Origin: Lachnospiraceae bacterium XBB1006
GTDB lineage: Bacteria; Bacillota; Clostridia; Lachnospirales; Lachnospiraceae
DNA length: 64,000 nt
NCBI GenBank assembly: GCA_900115795.1
Contig: FOXT01000012.1
Span: 1-64,000 of the forward strand
Reading direction: 5' to 3'
Positions 36,199 to 43,261 of this stretch are shown here, piece by piece; within the stretch, counting starts at the first letter, position 1; each line of letters starts with the position of its first letter. Position numbers and translations under genes: made by a program. The notes beneath the pieces are model-generated. The model worked only from the letters and a program-made list of their open reading frames with translations. It searched no databases and was not told where the DNA came from.

Positions 36199-36361
36199 AT
36201 ATTTAAATGCTCCTTAAGAAATGTGTTTCCTTATTTCAAAGCCGCGCTGAGGCTGTTAGGAATGCCCCTCGGTCCTCGCACAGCATATATTCCATACTCT
36301 GATTTCAACCTGTGAAAAGTGAACTTGTCAGGCTTGTATTTCTTTTGCAGTTTTATCTTTA

Positions 36362-36943
36362 TCAAAGCATTACCTCTATATACTCTCTTATTTTTTTATC
36401 AACACGGAACATTTTAGCATACTCCATAAGCCTATTCAAATCTTTCTCTTGACCCATTAAGTAATTCTTTAATGCAGTCTGATAATCCTGAATTTCAAAC
36501 CAGCTGCGGGATCTAACCAAATCACATATGGTCCGCTCCCGATTATAAACCGGTATCTTATGTCCCATGGATGTAACCACTTCTTCCTTACCTATCATAA
36601 GCAATTCTTTCTTTATGGTAAATACCTTAATTCCATCTTGAATCAATCTGGCGGTACCATATCCGGTATATACGGTTATGGTTCTCGTAATAGGCTCTCG
36701 ATCAATTAGACCGTGAAAATATAACGCCTCATCGTGAGAAAAAACTCCTTGTGGACACCGTAACGACAAAATATAATTTTCGTCCTCCCATGTTTCCGGG
36801 GACGCATATATTCCCTGCGTTATCTGCTCATAGTGATTTTCTCGAATAAACGCATAAAGGCTGTGCTTTGAAACCCCGTTTTCTATTGCGTTCTTCGTGA
36901 GCAATAATCCGGATTTATCTATTAAACTTTCAATCTGATTCAT
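36362..36943 (-). CDS. AbiEi-type antitoxin / transcriptional regulator
   Basis: 193 residues from the ATG at 36943 (MNQIESLIDKSGLLLTKNAI). An open extension upstream to 37102 has no ribosome site and unrelated composition. The N-terminal winged helix reads VSKHSLYAFIRENHYEQITQ then GIYASPETWEDENY, followed by SHDEALYFHGLIDREP and NRERTICDLVRSRSW, all standard for the AbiEi family of type IV toxin-antitoxin systems. The partner nucleotidyltransferase AbiEii should follow directly, but the next 160 bp hold no such gene. It is an orphan. Confidence 0.8.
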   Translation of the reverse strand: MNQIESLIDKSGLLLTKNAIENGVSKHSLYAFIRENHYEQITQGIYASPETWEDENYILSLRCPQGVFSHDEALYFHGLIDREPITRTITVYTGYGTARLIQDGIKVFTIKKELLMIGKEEVVTSMGHKIPVYNRERTICDLVRSRSWFEIQDYQTALKNYLMGQEKDLNRLMEYAKMFRVDKKIREYIEVML

Positions 36944-37168
36944 ATACATCACCAACTTTTGTGCTAATATTATAACCCATATTAGCACGAAAGTACACAT
37001 TTTTTTGAGATGACCATAATAGCCATCCTGCACTGTTTCGCTCCAAGGAGCTAGATTCGCAAGTTCATCATCTGACATATTCTTGTTTGGAGTAAACGTC
37101 AAATCATTCGCCTTGGTCAGCGCCCCTAAAATTCATTTCTCCTTTCCGTCTGTTGAGTATATTTTAAG

Positions 37169-37219
37169 TCGACTATGCAATGCAAAAAGCATATAATAAG
37201 TGTATAAAGAATTGCATTG
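37169..37219 (+). promoter_or_regulatory. promoter and operator of the dinJ-like gene
   Basis: TCGACT (37169-37174), 17-nt spacer, TATAAT (37192-37197). An inverted repeat CAATGCAA (37178-37185) / TTGCATTG (37212-37219) brackets the -10 box, a natural site for autorepression by the antitoxin. Confidence 0.55.
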
Positions 37220-37234
37220 AAAGGAGTTGATCTT

Positions 37235-37528
37235 ATGCCGACAACAACAAAAGAGTCAACTACAACCAATTTTAGTGTCCGTATGGACAAAGATATCAAA
37301 TCACAATGTGAAGCTATTTATAACGAATTAGGCATCAACCTTACAACCGCTATCAACGTTTTTCTTCGTCAATCTATACGTGCCGGCGGTTTTCCATTTG
37401 ATGTTCGACTTGATAAACCAAACAAGGAAACCATCGCTGCCATGATGGAGGCAGATCGAATCATCCACGATCCATCTGTAAAGAAATATACCGATGTGGA
37501 TGAGGCACTTGCGGAGTTAAAACGATGA
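37235..37528 (+). CDS. RelB/DinJ-family antitoxin
   Basis: 97 residues from the ATG at 37235, which has AAGGAG 8 nt upstream. The N-terminal ribbon-helix-helix (TNFSVRMDKDIKSQCEAIYN, LGINLTTAINVFLRQSI) binds the operator and the C-terminal tail neutralises a YafQ/RelE-type ribonuclease. Its stop overlaps the ATG of the toxin remnant (ATGA), the usual coupling for this pair. The toxin itself is broken. Confidence 0.9.
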   Translation: MPTTTKESTTTNFSVRMDKDIKSQCEAIYNELGINLTTAINVFLRQSIRAGGFPFDVRLDKPNKETIAAMMEADRIIHDPSVKKYTDVDEALAELKR

Positions 37529-37627
37529 AGAAGCAAAAGTATTCCATTAATCTACAAACTCGATGATAATGTGCTTGTTCTTGCACTCACTCGTACAGGT
37601 TCACATAGTGATTTATTTGGAAAATAG
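37525..37627 (+). pseudogene. YafQ-family mRNA interferase toxin with internal deletion
   Basis: The ATG at 37525 starts MKKQKYSI, a YafQ-like N-terminus. A second frame from 37547 encodes LIYKLDDNVLVLALTRTGSH and SDLFGK before a stop, the exact C-terminus of YafQ toxins with the catalytic His. About 60 residues between them are missing and the two pieces are out of frame, so the toxin is dead. Confidence 0.85.
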
Positions 37628-37628
37628 C

Positions 37629-37653
37629 AGGGAGATTTCATGTCTCCCTTTTT
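37629..37653 (+). terminator. terminator of the dinJ-yafQ operon
   Basis: AGGGAGA/TCTCCCT stem with a 7-nt loop and T5. Confidence 0.8.
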
Positions 37654-37675
37654 CCTTACGACGTTAGTTTTCGAT

Positions 37676-37848
37676 CAATCCCTTTTCTTTAAATACTCTT
37701 TCATCTTGAATGCACAAAAATATGGAAAAGTATATATGTTATTTGCATTACCAATATTAAAATCTCCCAGCTTTATCCCATATGAGATATCGCTATAGTT
37801 CTCATTTTTTATCAGCGAAGATAATGATTTTGACTGGTCACTATTTGA
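37676..37848 (-). pseudogene. DUF4143 ATPase, C-terminal piece (left of the IS)
   Basis: The minus strand encodes NSDQSKSLSSLIKNENYSDI, SYGIKLGDFNIGNANNIYTF and PYFCAFKMKEYLKKRD, the standard end of AAA/DUF4143 proteins. It continues in frame from the piece at 39845-40436 once the insertion sequence is removed. Confidence 0.8.
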
Positions 37849-37929
37849 CTAGGAAATTATAGTTCTCCAAAGCGGCGCACGTTCGTGACTTTAGTCATGA
37901 GTTAACCGCCATATGGGTAGCCAATACAC

Positions 37930-37958
37930 TTGAAATATTTATATACGTATGGTATAAT
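37930..37958 (+). promoter_or_regulatory. promoter of tnpA
   Basis: TTGAAA (37930-37935), 17-nt spacer, TATAAT (37953-37958). The predicted transcript start coincides with the tnpA ATG at 37965, so the mRNA would be nearly leaderless. Confidence 0.6.
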
Positions 37959-37964
37959 ATAAAT

Positions 37965-38393
37965 ATGGATAAAGATATTATATTTACTATGCCTAAAGAT
38001 GTTACACATGGTCGTGGATATGTATATTCCTTGCAGTATCATATTGTATGGACTACAAAATACAGAAAGTCCATATTTATAGGCGCAATCGAAACCGATA
38101 TCAAAAACTATCTGATTGAGACGCTTAAATCTTTAGATATGAACATCATTGCAATGGAGATAATGCCTGACCATATACATCTGCTTGTAGATTGTAAACC
38201 GCAGTTAAGGCTTTCGGATGCCATTAAAATACTTAAAGGTAATACTGCAAGATGGCTTTTCCTCAATCACCCTGAGATAAAGAAACAATTATGGGGTGGT
38301 CATTTATGGAATCCGTCATATTTTGTAGCGACCGTAAGTGACAGAAGCCTTAAACAAGTCACAGACTACATCAATTCCCAAAAGACTAAGTAG
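37965..38393 (+). CDS. tnpA: IS200/IS605 transposase TnpA (HUH, Y1)
   Basis: 142 residues. Single-strand transposase. The HUH motif is in IMPDHIHLLVDC and the catalytic Tyr in QVTDYINSQK near the C-terminus; LQYHIVWTTKYRK is the family N-terminal signature. All catalytic residues are present, so it may be active. No ribosome site precedes the ATG. The tnpB gene starts 18 nt downstream. Confidence 0.95.
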   Translation: MDKDIIFTMPKDVTHGRGYVYSLQYHIVWTTKYRKSIFIGAIETDIKNYLIETLKSLDMNIIAMEIMPDHIHLLVDCKPQLRLSDAIKILKGNTARWLFLNHPEIKKQLWGGHLWNPSYFVATVSDRSLKQVTDYINSQKTK

Positions 38394-38410
38394 GAAGGAG
38401 AATCTACGGT

Positions 38411-39736
38411 ATGCGTATATATACTACATACAAGGTTAAGATTAAGCATTACAACCATATATTCAAAGACACTGTTAAGATATACCGCGATGTCGTGGAT
38501 TACCTCATAAATGTATGTCTTGAAAACTGGGATTCCATATCCATGTATAAAGGTCAGAACAGACTAACATATATCGAAGCACTTATACATTCTACAAAAG
38601 AAAACCCTGTTCCAAAGTATGACTTTGATGTAAAATTTTATAAAATACCAAGCTACCTGCGTCGAGGTGCTATTAACGAGGCTATTGGTAAAGTTTCATC
38701 ATATAAAAGCAACCTTGCTAACTGGCAGAACAACCCTGTTGGCAAAGAGCCATCATATCCAAAAGCAGGATATGTGTTCCCTTCGATGTATCGTACTGTA
38801 ATGTATAATCAGACTGACGATTATATAGCACAGGTCAAAGTCTATATCCGTAATACGTGGGATTGGATAACCATAAGCCTTCGTAAATCGGACATGGATT
38901 ATATATACAGACGTTGTAAAAATCGTAAACAGTGCGCTCCTACACTTCAAAAACGTGGTAAGGAGTGGTTCTTGGATTTCCCGTTTGAGGAAAAAGTAAC
39001 GCTTTGCGATACAGTAGTTTATAATCAGACTGTTGTTGCCGTAGACCTTGGTATCAATACCGCAGCTACGGTAAGTGTGATGCGTAGTGATGGCACTATT
39101 CTCGGAAGATATTTTTGCAAGCTTCCCAAAGAAACAGACCATCTTACGCATAGTATCAATCGTATTAAGAAGGCCGGGCAGTATGGTAATTATAAAACAC
39201 CAAGACTTTGGGCTAAAGCCAAAGGCATTAACCACGACATTGCCGTTAAGACGGCAAATTATATCATGGATATAGCCGTCCTTTATAATGCCGATGTAAT
39301 AGTATTCGAGCATTTAGACAAGAACGGCAAAGTCCGCGGTTCTAAGAAACAAAAGCTCAAAATGTGGCGCAGTCAGGAAGTACAGTCTGTTGTAACCAAT
39401 AAGGCTCATAGGCTCGGTATGAGGATAAGCCATGTCTGTGCATGGGGAACATCCAAATTTGCTTATGATGGCAGTGGTCGTGTACTCCGTGGCAAGGATG
39501 GTGGTTTTAGCACCTACGAGCTGTGCAGATTCCAAAATGGCAAAACCTATAACTGTGATTTATCCGCATCATATAACATCGGTGCAAGATATTTCATCAG
39601 AGAAATTCTAAAATCCTGTTCGGTGACGGACAGGTTGGGCATTGAGGCAAAAGTCCCTCAATGTGCTAAGAGAAGTACCTGTACATTCTCTACATTAATT
39701 AGCTTAAATGCGGAGCTTACACCCTTAGCGGTGTAA
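38411..39736 (+). CDS. tnpB: TnpB RNA-guided nuclease of the IS605 element
   Basis: 441 residues. RuvC-I is VVAVDLGINTAATVSV, RuvC-II is ADVIVFEHLD and RuvC-III is YNCDLSASYNIGARYF, so the three catalytic acidic residues are kept. The zinc-finger region between II and III is unusual: instead of two CxxC pairs it has AWGTSKFAYDGSGRV and ELCRFQNGKTYNC. This matches a TnpB branch common in Clostridia, and the metal site may be lost or rebuilt. AAGGAG lies before the ATG. TnpB cuts DNA next to a TAM and promotes retention of the element. Confidence 0.92.
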   Translation: MRIYTTYKVKIKHYNHIFKDTVKIYRDVVDYLINVCLENWDSISMYKGQNRLTYIEALIHSTKENPVPKYDFDVKFYKIPSYLRRGAINEAIGKVSSYKSNLANWQNNPVGKEPSYPKAGYVFPSMYRTVMYNQTDDYIAQVKVYIRNTWDWITISLRKSDMDYIYRRCKNRKQCAPTLQKRGKEWFLDFPFEEKVTLCDTVVYNQTVVAVDLGINTAATVSVMRSDGTILGRYFCKLPKETDHLTHSINRIKKAGQYGNYKTPRLWAKAKGINHDIAVKTANYIMDIAVLYNADVIVFEHLDKNGKVRGSKKQKLKMWRSQEVQSVVTNKAHRLGMRISHVCAWGTSKFAYDGSGRVLRGKDGGFSTYELCRFQNGKTYNCDLSASYNIGARYFIREILKSCSVTDRLGIEAKVPQCAKRSTCTFSTLISLNAELTPLAV

Positions 39737-39740
39737 ACAT

Positions 39741-39844
39741 CTGAGTTTTTGCTGTATGGTAGGAATGTAGTCCGCCCGCCTAAAGCGGGCAGGTGCCGCA
39801 AGGCACCTATTGGAAGCACGCGACTTTAGTCGTGTGAGGCTTCA
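39741..39844 (+). ncRNA. predicted 3' part of the TnpB guide (omega) RNA
   Basis: Three hairpins in a row between the tnpB stop and the right end: GCCCGC/GCGGGC (39774-39790), AGGTGCC/GGCACCT with a GCAA tetraloop (39791-39808), and CGAC/GTCG extended by CACG/TGTG (39817-39836). In IS605 elements the omega RNA ends at the right boundary and the following host bases act as guide. Here those would be CTTAACTTCGACTGGAATCA, from the DUF4143 gene. The transcript start is not defined. Confidence 0.55.
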
Positions 39845-40436
39845 CTTAACTTCGACTGGAATCAAATTATTCTGAGTCCTTACAAAGAAATCTTCCTCTA
39901 ATGTTGAGTTTTCCTTCTTATAATAAAAGAGTCCTAAACCTTGCTTAACAAAAGCCTCTGCCACAAAATTTTCGTAAAGAGCACCCTTATATACACCAAG
40001 ATTTTTATTAACTCTCAAATCCTCTTGGGCTTCCTCATCTAATGCAGAGACTAATAATCCAGTATCGGGATAGTACAACTTATATTTACTTTCCTCGATA
40101 TTTCCCTTTAATGGCAGCTCAGGATACTGCAAACAATTGCACTCTGTTATAACGCCAGCATCAATAAGCCATTCTATACATCCGGTATATTCTCTTGAAC
40201 GGGCATTCTTCGAAATTTTATTAAACTGAAACTTCTTGTTTTCCTTTGCAAGCTGAGCAGGAACGCTTCTATAAACGCTTATAATTTTAGTTTGATTAAG
40301 ACCTTCTGCATACTTTCTTACGTCTTCTTCATAATCAAGCCTAATCTGTTCCTGTACATCGAGAGTTCCAGAAAATGTTCCGGTTTCAATATATAGTTTT
40401 ACGACATCCGGCATTCCTCCTAGTACACTTTATCAC
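39845..40436 (-). pseudogene. DUF4143 ATPase, middle piece (right of the IS)
   Basis: Minus-strand frame reads SVLGGMPDVVKLYIETGTFS to NLIPVEVK, the DUF4143 region with YELPLKGN-like and GVYKGALYENFVAEAFVKQG landmarks. The N-terminal AAA domain with its P-loop is missing (frame closed by stops near 40437), and the C-terminus lies beyond the insertion sequence. The gene was thus damaged twice. Confidence 0.8.
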
Positions 40437-40503
40437 AAAAAAATAGCCGCTTCAATAAACAATTTCACATTTTATGAGGCACTTTTATAGTTTCTCTCGC
40501 ATA

Positions 40504-40578
40504 ATGATGAAAGCTATTGGAACAGCCAGAGAAGTCGTAAGTCGTATTTTAAAATACATGGAAGAAGAAGGTCGATAA
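40504..40578 (+). pseudogene. Crp/Fnr-family regulator, last HTH helix only
   Basis: 24 codons: MMKAIGTAREVVSRILKYME then EEGR and stop. IGTAREVVSRILKYMEEEG is the recognition helix and wing of a Crp/Fnr regulator (usual form lGTsReTVsRiLk.le.eGl). Nothing of the sensor domain remains. Confidence 0.7.
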
Positions 40579-40612
40579 ACACTGGGTTTTGGTGATTTTG
40601 TGTAAGAAAAAT

Positions 40613-40670
40613 CCGCGGCAATCGCCGCGGACTTTGTCTACACTCTGACAGCAGGCTCAAAACCTGCTGT
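40613..40670. repeat. double hairpin containing the dispersed repeat, copy 2
   Basis: A perfect CCGCGGC/GCCGCGG hairpin (40613-40630) and an ACAGCAGG/CCTGCTGT hairpin (40648-40670) flank the block shared with 32576-32611 (GCCGCGGACTTTGTCTACA...GACAGCAG). The second hairpin has no T-run. The rest of 40579-40748 shows nothing recognisable. Confidence 0.5.
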
Positions 40671-40748
40671 ATCCTTATTCATGACAACTAGAAAATACAC
40701 CATGTAATTTTTTTCTTAAATTTTTGCACCCAAATTGCAACCACGGAA

Positions 40749-41066
40749 CTACTCCATCACCTTCGATGGATAGTCTTCCAAATCATGGAACAGTCCAACG
40801 ACATAAACGGTTGATTCCTCAATCCTAAAAACAATTTTATACTGCATATCTGAGATTAGGGCTTCTCTATAGCCACGTCTTCTAAGATAATCATCCTTTG
40901 ATTCCGAAAACTGGTAAGGATTTTCTTCCAAACGATCATATACTTCTGAAATTCCATCAAGTAAATGACCTGCAGCTTGAATGTTTTTTAGCTTGTTTAT
41001 AATATAAAACACACGGGAATCAATAAGCTCATCTGCTCTATCTGTAATGATCAAATTATAAGCCAT
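40749..41066 (-). CDS. RelE/ParE-superfamily toxin
   Basis: 105 residues. MAYNLIITDRADELIDSRVF and NPYQFSESKDDYLRRRGYRE, ending with MQYKIVFRIEESTVYVVGLFHDLED, follow the RelE/ParE fold. The start overlaps the antitoxin 3' end by 11 nt. Whether it is a ribonuclease or gyrase poison cannot be told. Confidence 0.85.
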   Translation of the reverse strand: MAYNLIITDRADELIDSRVFYIINKLKNIQAAGHLLDGISEVYDRLEENPYQFSESKDDYLRRRGYREALISDMQYKIVFRIEESTVYVVGLFHDLEDYPSKVME

Positions 41067-41316
41067 ACTTCTCCCTTACCGCTGACAATGCCTTTCTAGC
41101 ATCCTTCGTTTTTCCTTCTTTTACCTGTTTTTCAGAAAGTTCTATATCACTATACATATTCCATTTCTTCTGTGTTGCCTCAAATAGTTCTATACTCATA
41201 AGAACCATATCACCATATCCATTTTTAGTGATATAAATGGGCTCATCCGCATTATGACACATCTCAGAAATATTCGATGTATTCTTCAAATCTTTAATTG
41301 GCAAAATCTGTGGCAT
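41056..41316 (-). CDS. Phd/YefM-family antitoxin
   Basis: 86 residues from the ATG at 41316 (GGAGGAGG 6-7 nt upstream). MPQILPIKDLKNTSNISEMC then EPIYITKNGYGDMVLMS is the Phd/YefM DNA-binding dimer domain. It precedes the toxin gene, the usual order, and a palindrome covers its promoter. Confidence 0.88.
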   Translation of the reverse strand: MPQILPIKDLKNTSNISEMCHNADEPIYITKNGYGDMVLMSIELFEATQKKWNMYSDIELSEKQVKEGKTKDARKALSAVREKYGL

Positions 41317-41333
41317 ACAAACCTCCTCCCTTC

Positions 41334-41355
41334 TTGTGGTATAATAATACCACAA
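41334..41355 (-). promoter_or_regulatory. operator palindrome of the antitoxin-toxin operon
   Basis: TTGTGGTAT-AATA-ATACCACAA, a perfect 9-bp-arm palindrome ending 18 nt before the antitoxin start and containing a TATTAT -10-like box. Fits binding by a Phd/YefM dimer. Confidence 0.6.
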
Positions 41356-41435
41356 TTATCCCATAATATCAAGTTCATTTTCATACTTCAAACAATGTTC
41401 GGGGCTACTTCTCAATCGGACAGGACTTGAACTTA

Positions 41436-41451
41436 TGTGACCCAGGTCACA
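41436..41451 (+). promoter_or_regulatory. Crp/Fnr-type palindrome upstream of the Fe-S operon
   Basis: TGTGACC-CA-GGTCACA, a perfect 7-bp-arm dyad of the TGTGA-N6-TCACA class. It lies 75 nt before the ferredoxin gene, just ahead of TGCTATACTAACAG, which supplies a possible -10. The cognate regulator may be the one whose remnant is at 40504. Confidence 0.55.
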
Positions 41452-41525
41452 TACATCCCCCCTGTGAACTGCTATACTAACAGTGCACAGGGGTTTTTGT
41501 GTAATCAATTACTATAGGAGGAATC

Positions 41526-41726
41526 ATGAGAAAAGCAAATGTAAACAAAAAACGCTGCGTCGCCTGCGGTGAATGTGCCTATACCTGCCCGAAGACAGCC
41601 ATAACCGTTAAAAACGGCTGTTTTGCTATCGTGGATGCCGCATTGTGTGTAGGCTGCGGCTTATGTGCAAAAGCCTGTCCCGCAGACTGTATCGATATAA
41701 TGGAGGAAGTTCATCATGAAAAGTAA
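41526..41726 (+). CDS. 2[4Fe-4S] ferredoxin-like protein
   Basis: 66 residues with two classic clusters, CVACGECAYTCP and CVGCGLCAKACP. It is an electron carrier, and its 3' end overlaps the next gene by 11 nt. AGGAGGAATC precedes the ATG. Forms an operon with a membrane Fe-S protein and a C-GCAxxG-C-C protein. Confidence 0.93.
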   Translation: MRKANVNKKRCVACGECAYTCPKTAITVKNGCFAIVDAALCVGCGLCAKACPADCIDIMEEVHHEK

Positions 41727-42288
41727 AAAATGGTATGATTATATGTGGATTTGGGCAATTATCTATTTTTCCCTAAGCTTTTTTAACATCCTTTTTGCCT
41801 GGCTTGGTATGATTGACTTTCTGATTCCGGTTATTGTCGCAGTGACAGGTGGAGGCAAATGGTTTTGCAACAATATGTGCGGCCGCGGACAGTTGTTTCG
41901 GGTTCTTGGTAAAAACTGCAAGCTATCCAGAAATAAACCGGCACCGAAATGGTTAAGTAGCAAAGGTTTTCGCTATGGATTCATGATATTTTTCTTTATC
42001 ATGTTCGGAAACATGGTTTACCAGACTTATCTGGTAGCAGCAGGTGCCAAAAGTCTTCGACAGGTTGTAAAGCTATTCTGGACTTTTAAAGTGCCTTTTC
42101 ATTGGGCTTATACTTCCGGAAGTGCCCCAGAATGGGTGGCACAATATAGTTTTGGCTTATACAGTCTGATGGTAACCTCTACACTAATTGGACTTATTGT
42201 TATGCTACTCTATAAGCCTAGAACCTGGTGCAGTTTTTGTCCTATGGGAACTTTAACCCAGGGTATTTGTAAGATAAAGGAGAAATAA
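41716..42288 (+). CDS. membrane 4Fe-4S protein, NapH/CcoG-like half
   Basis: 190 residues with about four membrane helices. CNNMCGRGQLFRVL and CSFCPMGTLTQGICK are the CxxxC-P-type motifs of NapH-like polyferredoxins. The usual C-terminal ferredoxin domain is absent and is presumably supplied by the small protein encoded upstream. Likely passes electrons between membrane and cytoplasmic partner. Partner and donor unknown. Confidence 0.8.
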   Translation: MKSKKWYDYMWIWAIIYFSLSFFNILFAWLGMIDFLIPVIVAVTGGGKWFCNNMCGRGQLFRVLGKNCKLSRNKPAPKWLSSKGFRYGFMIFFFIMFGNMVYQTYLVAAGAKSLRQVVKLFWTFKVPFHWAYTSGSAPEWVAQYSFGLYSLMVTSTLIGLIVMLLYKPRTWCSFCPMGTLTQGICKIKEK

Positions 42289-42291
42289 AAA

Positions 42292-42687
42292 ATGGAATCA
42301 CGCGTACAAGAAGCAGTTTTTAAGAAACAAAACGGATACAATTGCGCACAGGCAGTTGCATGCACTTATTGCGATTTGGTTGGTATGGATGAAGAAACCA
42401 TGCGAAATGCTACCGCTGCATTTGCCGTTGGCATGGGCGCTATGGAAGCCAGCTGCGGCGCCATAACCGGAGCCGGCATAATTGTAGGCTTATTAAACAA
42501 AGACCAAAGAATTTCTTTCGGAGATGCCAAAAAACTAATTATGAAATTTAAGGAGCAGAATGGCTCCGTTGTCTGCAAAGAGCTAAAAGGAATAGAAACC
42601 GGAAAGGTATTGCGAGAATGCAATGATTGCGTAGCCGATGCAGCGAGATTTTTAGAAGAAATTTGTTCTGCCAAGCTAAACATGTAA
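42292..42687 (+). CDS. C-GCAxxG-C-C family protein
   Basis: 131 residues. The family motif is visible as NCAQAVACTYCD, SCGAITGAGIIVGLL and later CNDCVADAARFLEEIC. Proteins of this type sit near redox and selenium or Fe-S genes in anaerobes; the function is not established. Last gene of the three-gene operon, 3 nt after the membrane protein. Confidence 0.88.
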   Translation: MESRVQEAVFKKQNGYNCAQAVACTYCDLVGMDEETMRNATAAFAVGMGAMEASCGAITGAGIIVGLLNKDQRISFGDAKKLIMKFKEQNGSVVCKELKGIETGKVLRECNDCVADAARFLEEICSAKLNM

Positions 42688-42746
42688 GTTGGAGCACCAC
42701 CGGTTTGGGTTTGTCAAGTTAAGTGTGTAAATTATTTTTATTTTTG

Positions 42747-42776
42747 GGAGACCGAACAATTCTCGGTCTCCTTTTT
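42747..42776 (+). terminator. terminator of the Fe-S operon
   Basis: Perfect 9-bp stem GGAGACCGA/TCGGTCTCC with a 7-nt loop and T5. Confidence 0.88.
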
Positions 42777-42842
42777 GTATAGCTCTGTAATTCTTAAGTA
42801 TAGAGCTTTCATAACACCTAGCCAAAATCCTATAATCCATTA

Positions 42843-42887
42843 AAAAAAGGACATCAACTGTGCGAATACCTCGCATATTGTGTCCTT
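42843..42887 (-). terminator. terminator of the XRE regulator gene
   Basis: Stem AAGGACA/TGTCCTT (42847-42853 with 42881-42887) enclosing a TGCGA/TCGCA inner hairpin, with T7 on the minus strand. Confidence 0.75.
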
Positions 42888-42898
42888 CCTTACTAGCC

Positions 42899-43243
42899 TT
42901 ACTTATCCCTTTTTCTATTTTCCTCATCGGCAAGTGCCTGCACATATCCCATCATTCGCAACCGGGAATCTTCCCCCATACTACGAAAGCTCTGTAATAA
43001 CAGCTTTTCCTGTTCCGTCTTTACTATTTCCGTTTCAGGATCTGCGTGGAAAAACTCAGTCACTGTAATATTCAGTGCTTCGCATATGCTAAAAAGTGTC
43101 GATACCTGGATGTCATGCTCCCCGCTTACAGCATTGTACACACTATTTCTTGAACACCCGCACTCCTTCACCAGCCTGTATGTGGACCAATTGCGTTCCG
43201 ATAAAATCTGCTGTATCCTCTTAGAAATAAAATCCTCCGCCAA
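42899..43243 (-). CDS. XRE-family transcriptional regulator
   Basis: 114 residues. The N-terminal HTH reads WSTYRLVKECGCSRNSVYNAV then LFSICEALNITVTEFFHADP, a Cro/C1-type domain. The C-terminal tail (MGEDSRLRMMGYVQALADE) is the short helix found in many clostridial regulators of this type. Probably autoregulated through the inverted repeat in its promoter. Target genes unknown. Confidence 0.88.
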   Translation of the reverse strand: MAEDFISKRIQQILSERNWSTYRLVKECGCSRNSVYNAVSGEHDIQVSTLFSICEALNITVTEFFHADPETEIVKTEQEKLLLQSFRSMGEDSRLRMMGYVQALADEENRKRDK

Positions 43244-43261
43244 GGTATAACGTTCGCCCCT

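Larger units (their letters stand above)
37850..39844 (+). mobile_element. IS200/IS605-family insertion sequence (tnpA + tnpB)
   Basis: About 1,995 bp. Boundaries are set by joining the flanks: ...ACTATTTGA(C) on the left with (C)TTAACTTCGAC on the right restores an uninterrupted DUF4143 frame, so there is no target duplication, as expected for single-strand transposition by TnpA. Both ends carry subterminal hairpins with the shared core CGACTTTAGTCG / GTGACTTTAGTCAT. The site 5' of the left end, TTTGA or TTTGAC, is the predicted target and TAM. One base (C) is ambiguous at each boundary. Confidence 0.85.

Noticed and set aside
36950-37102. N-terminal extension of the AbiEi gene
   Set aside because: No start signal and sequence unlike the family; the ATG at 36943 gives a normal length.
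42676-42945. 89-codon minus-strand frame between two terminators
   Set aside because: It runs through both hairpins and the end of the XRE gene; no ribosome site.
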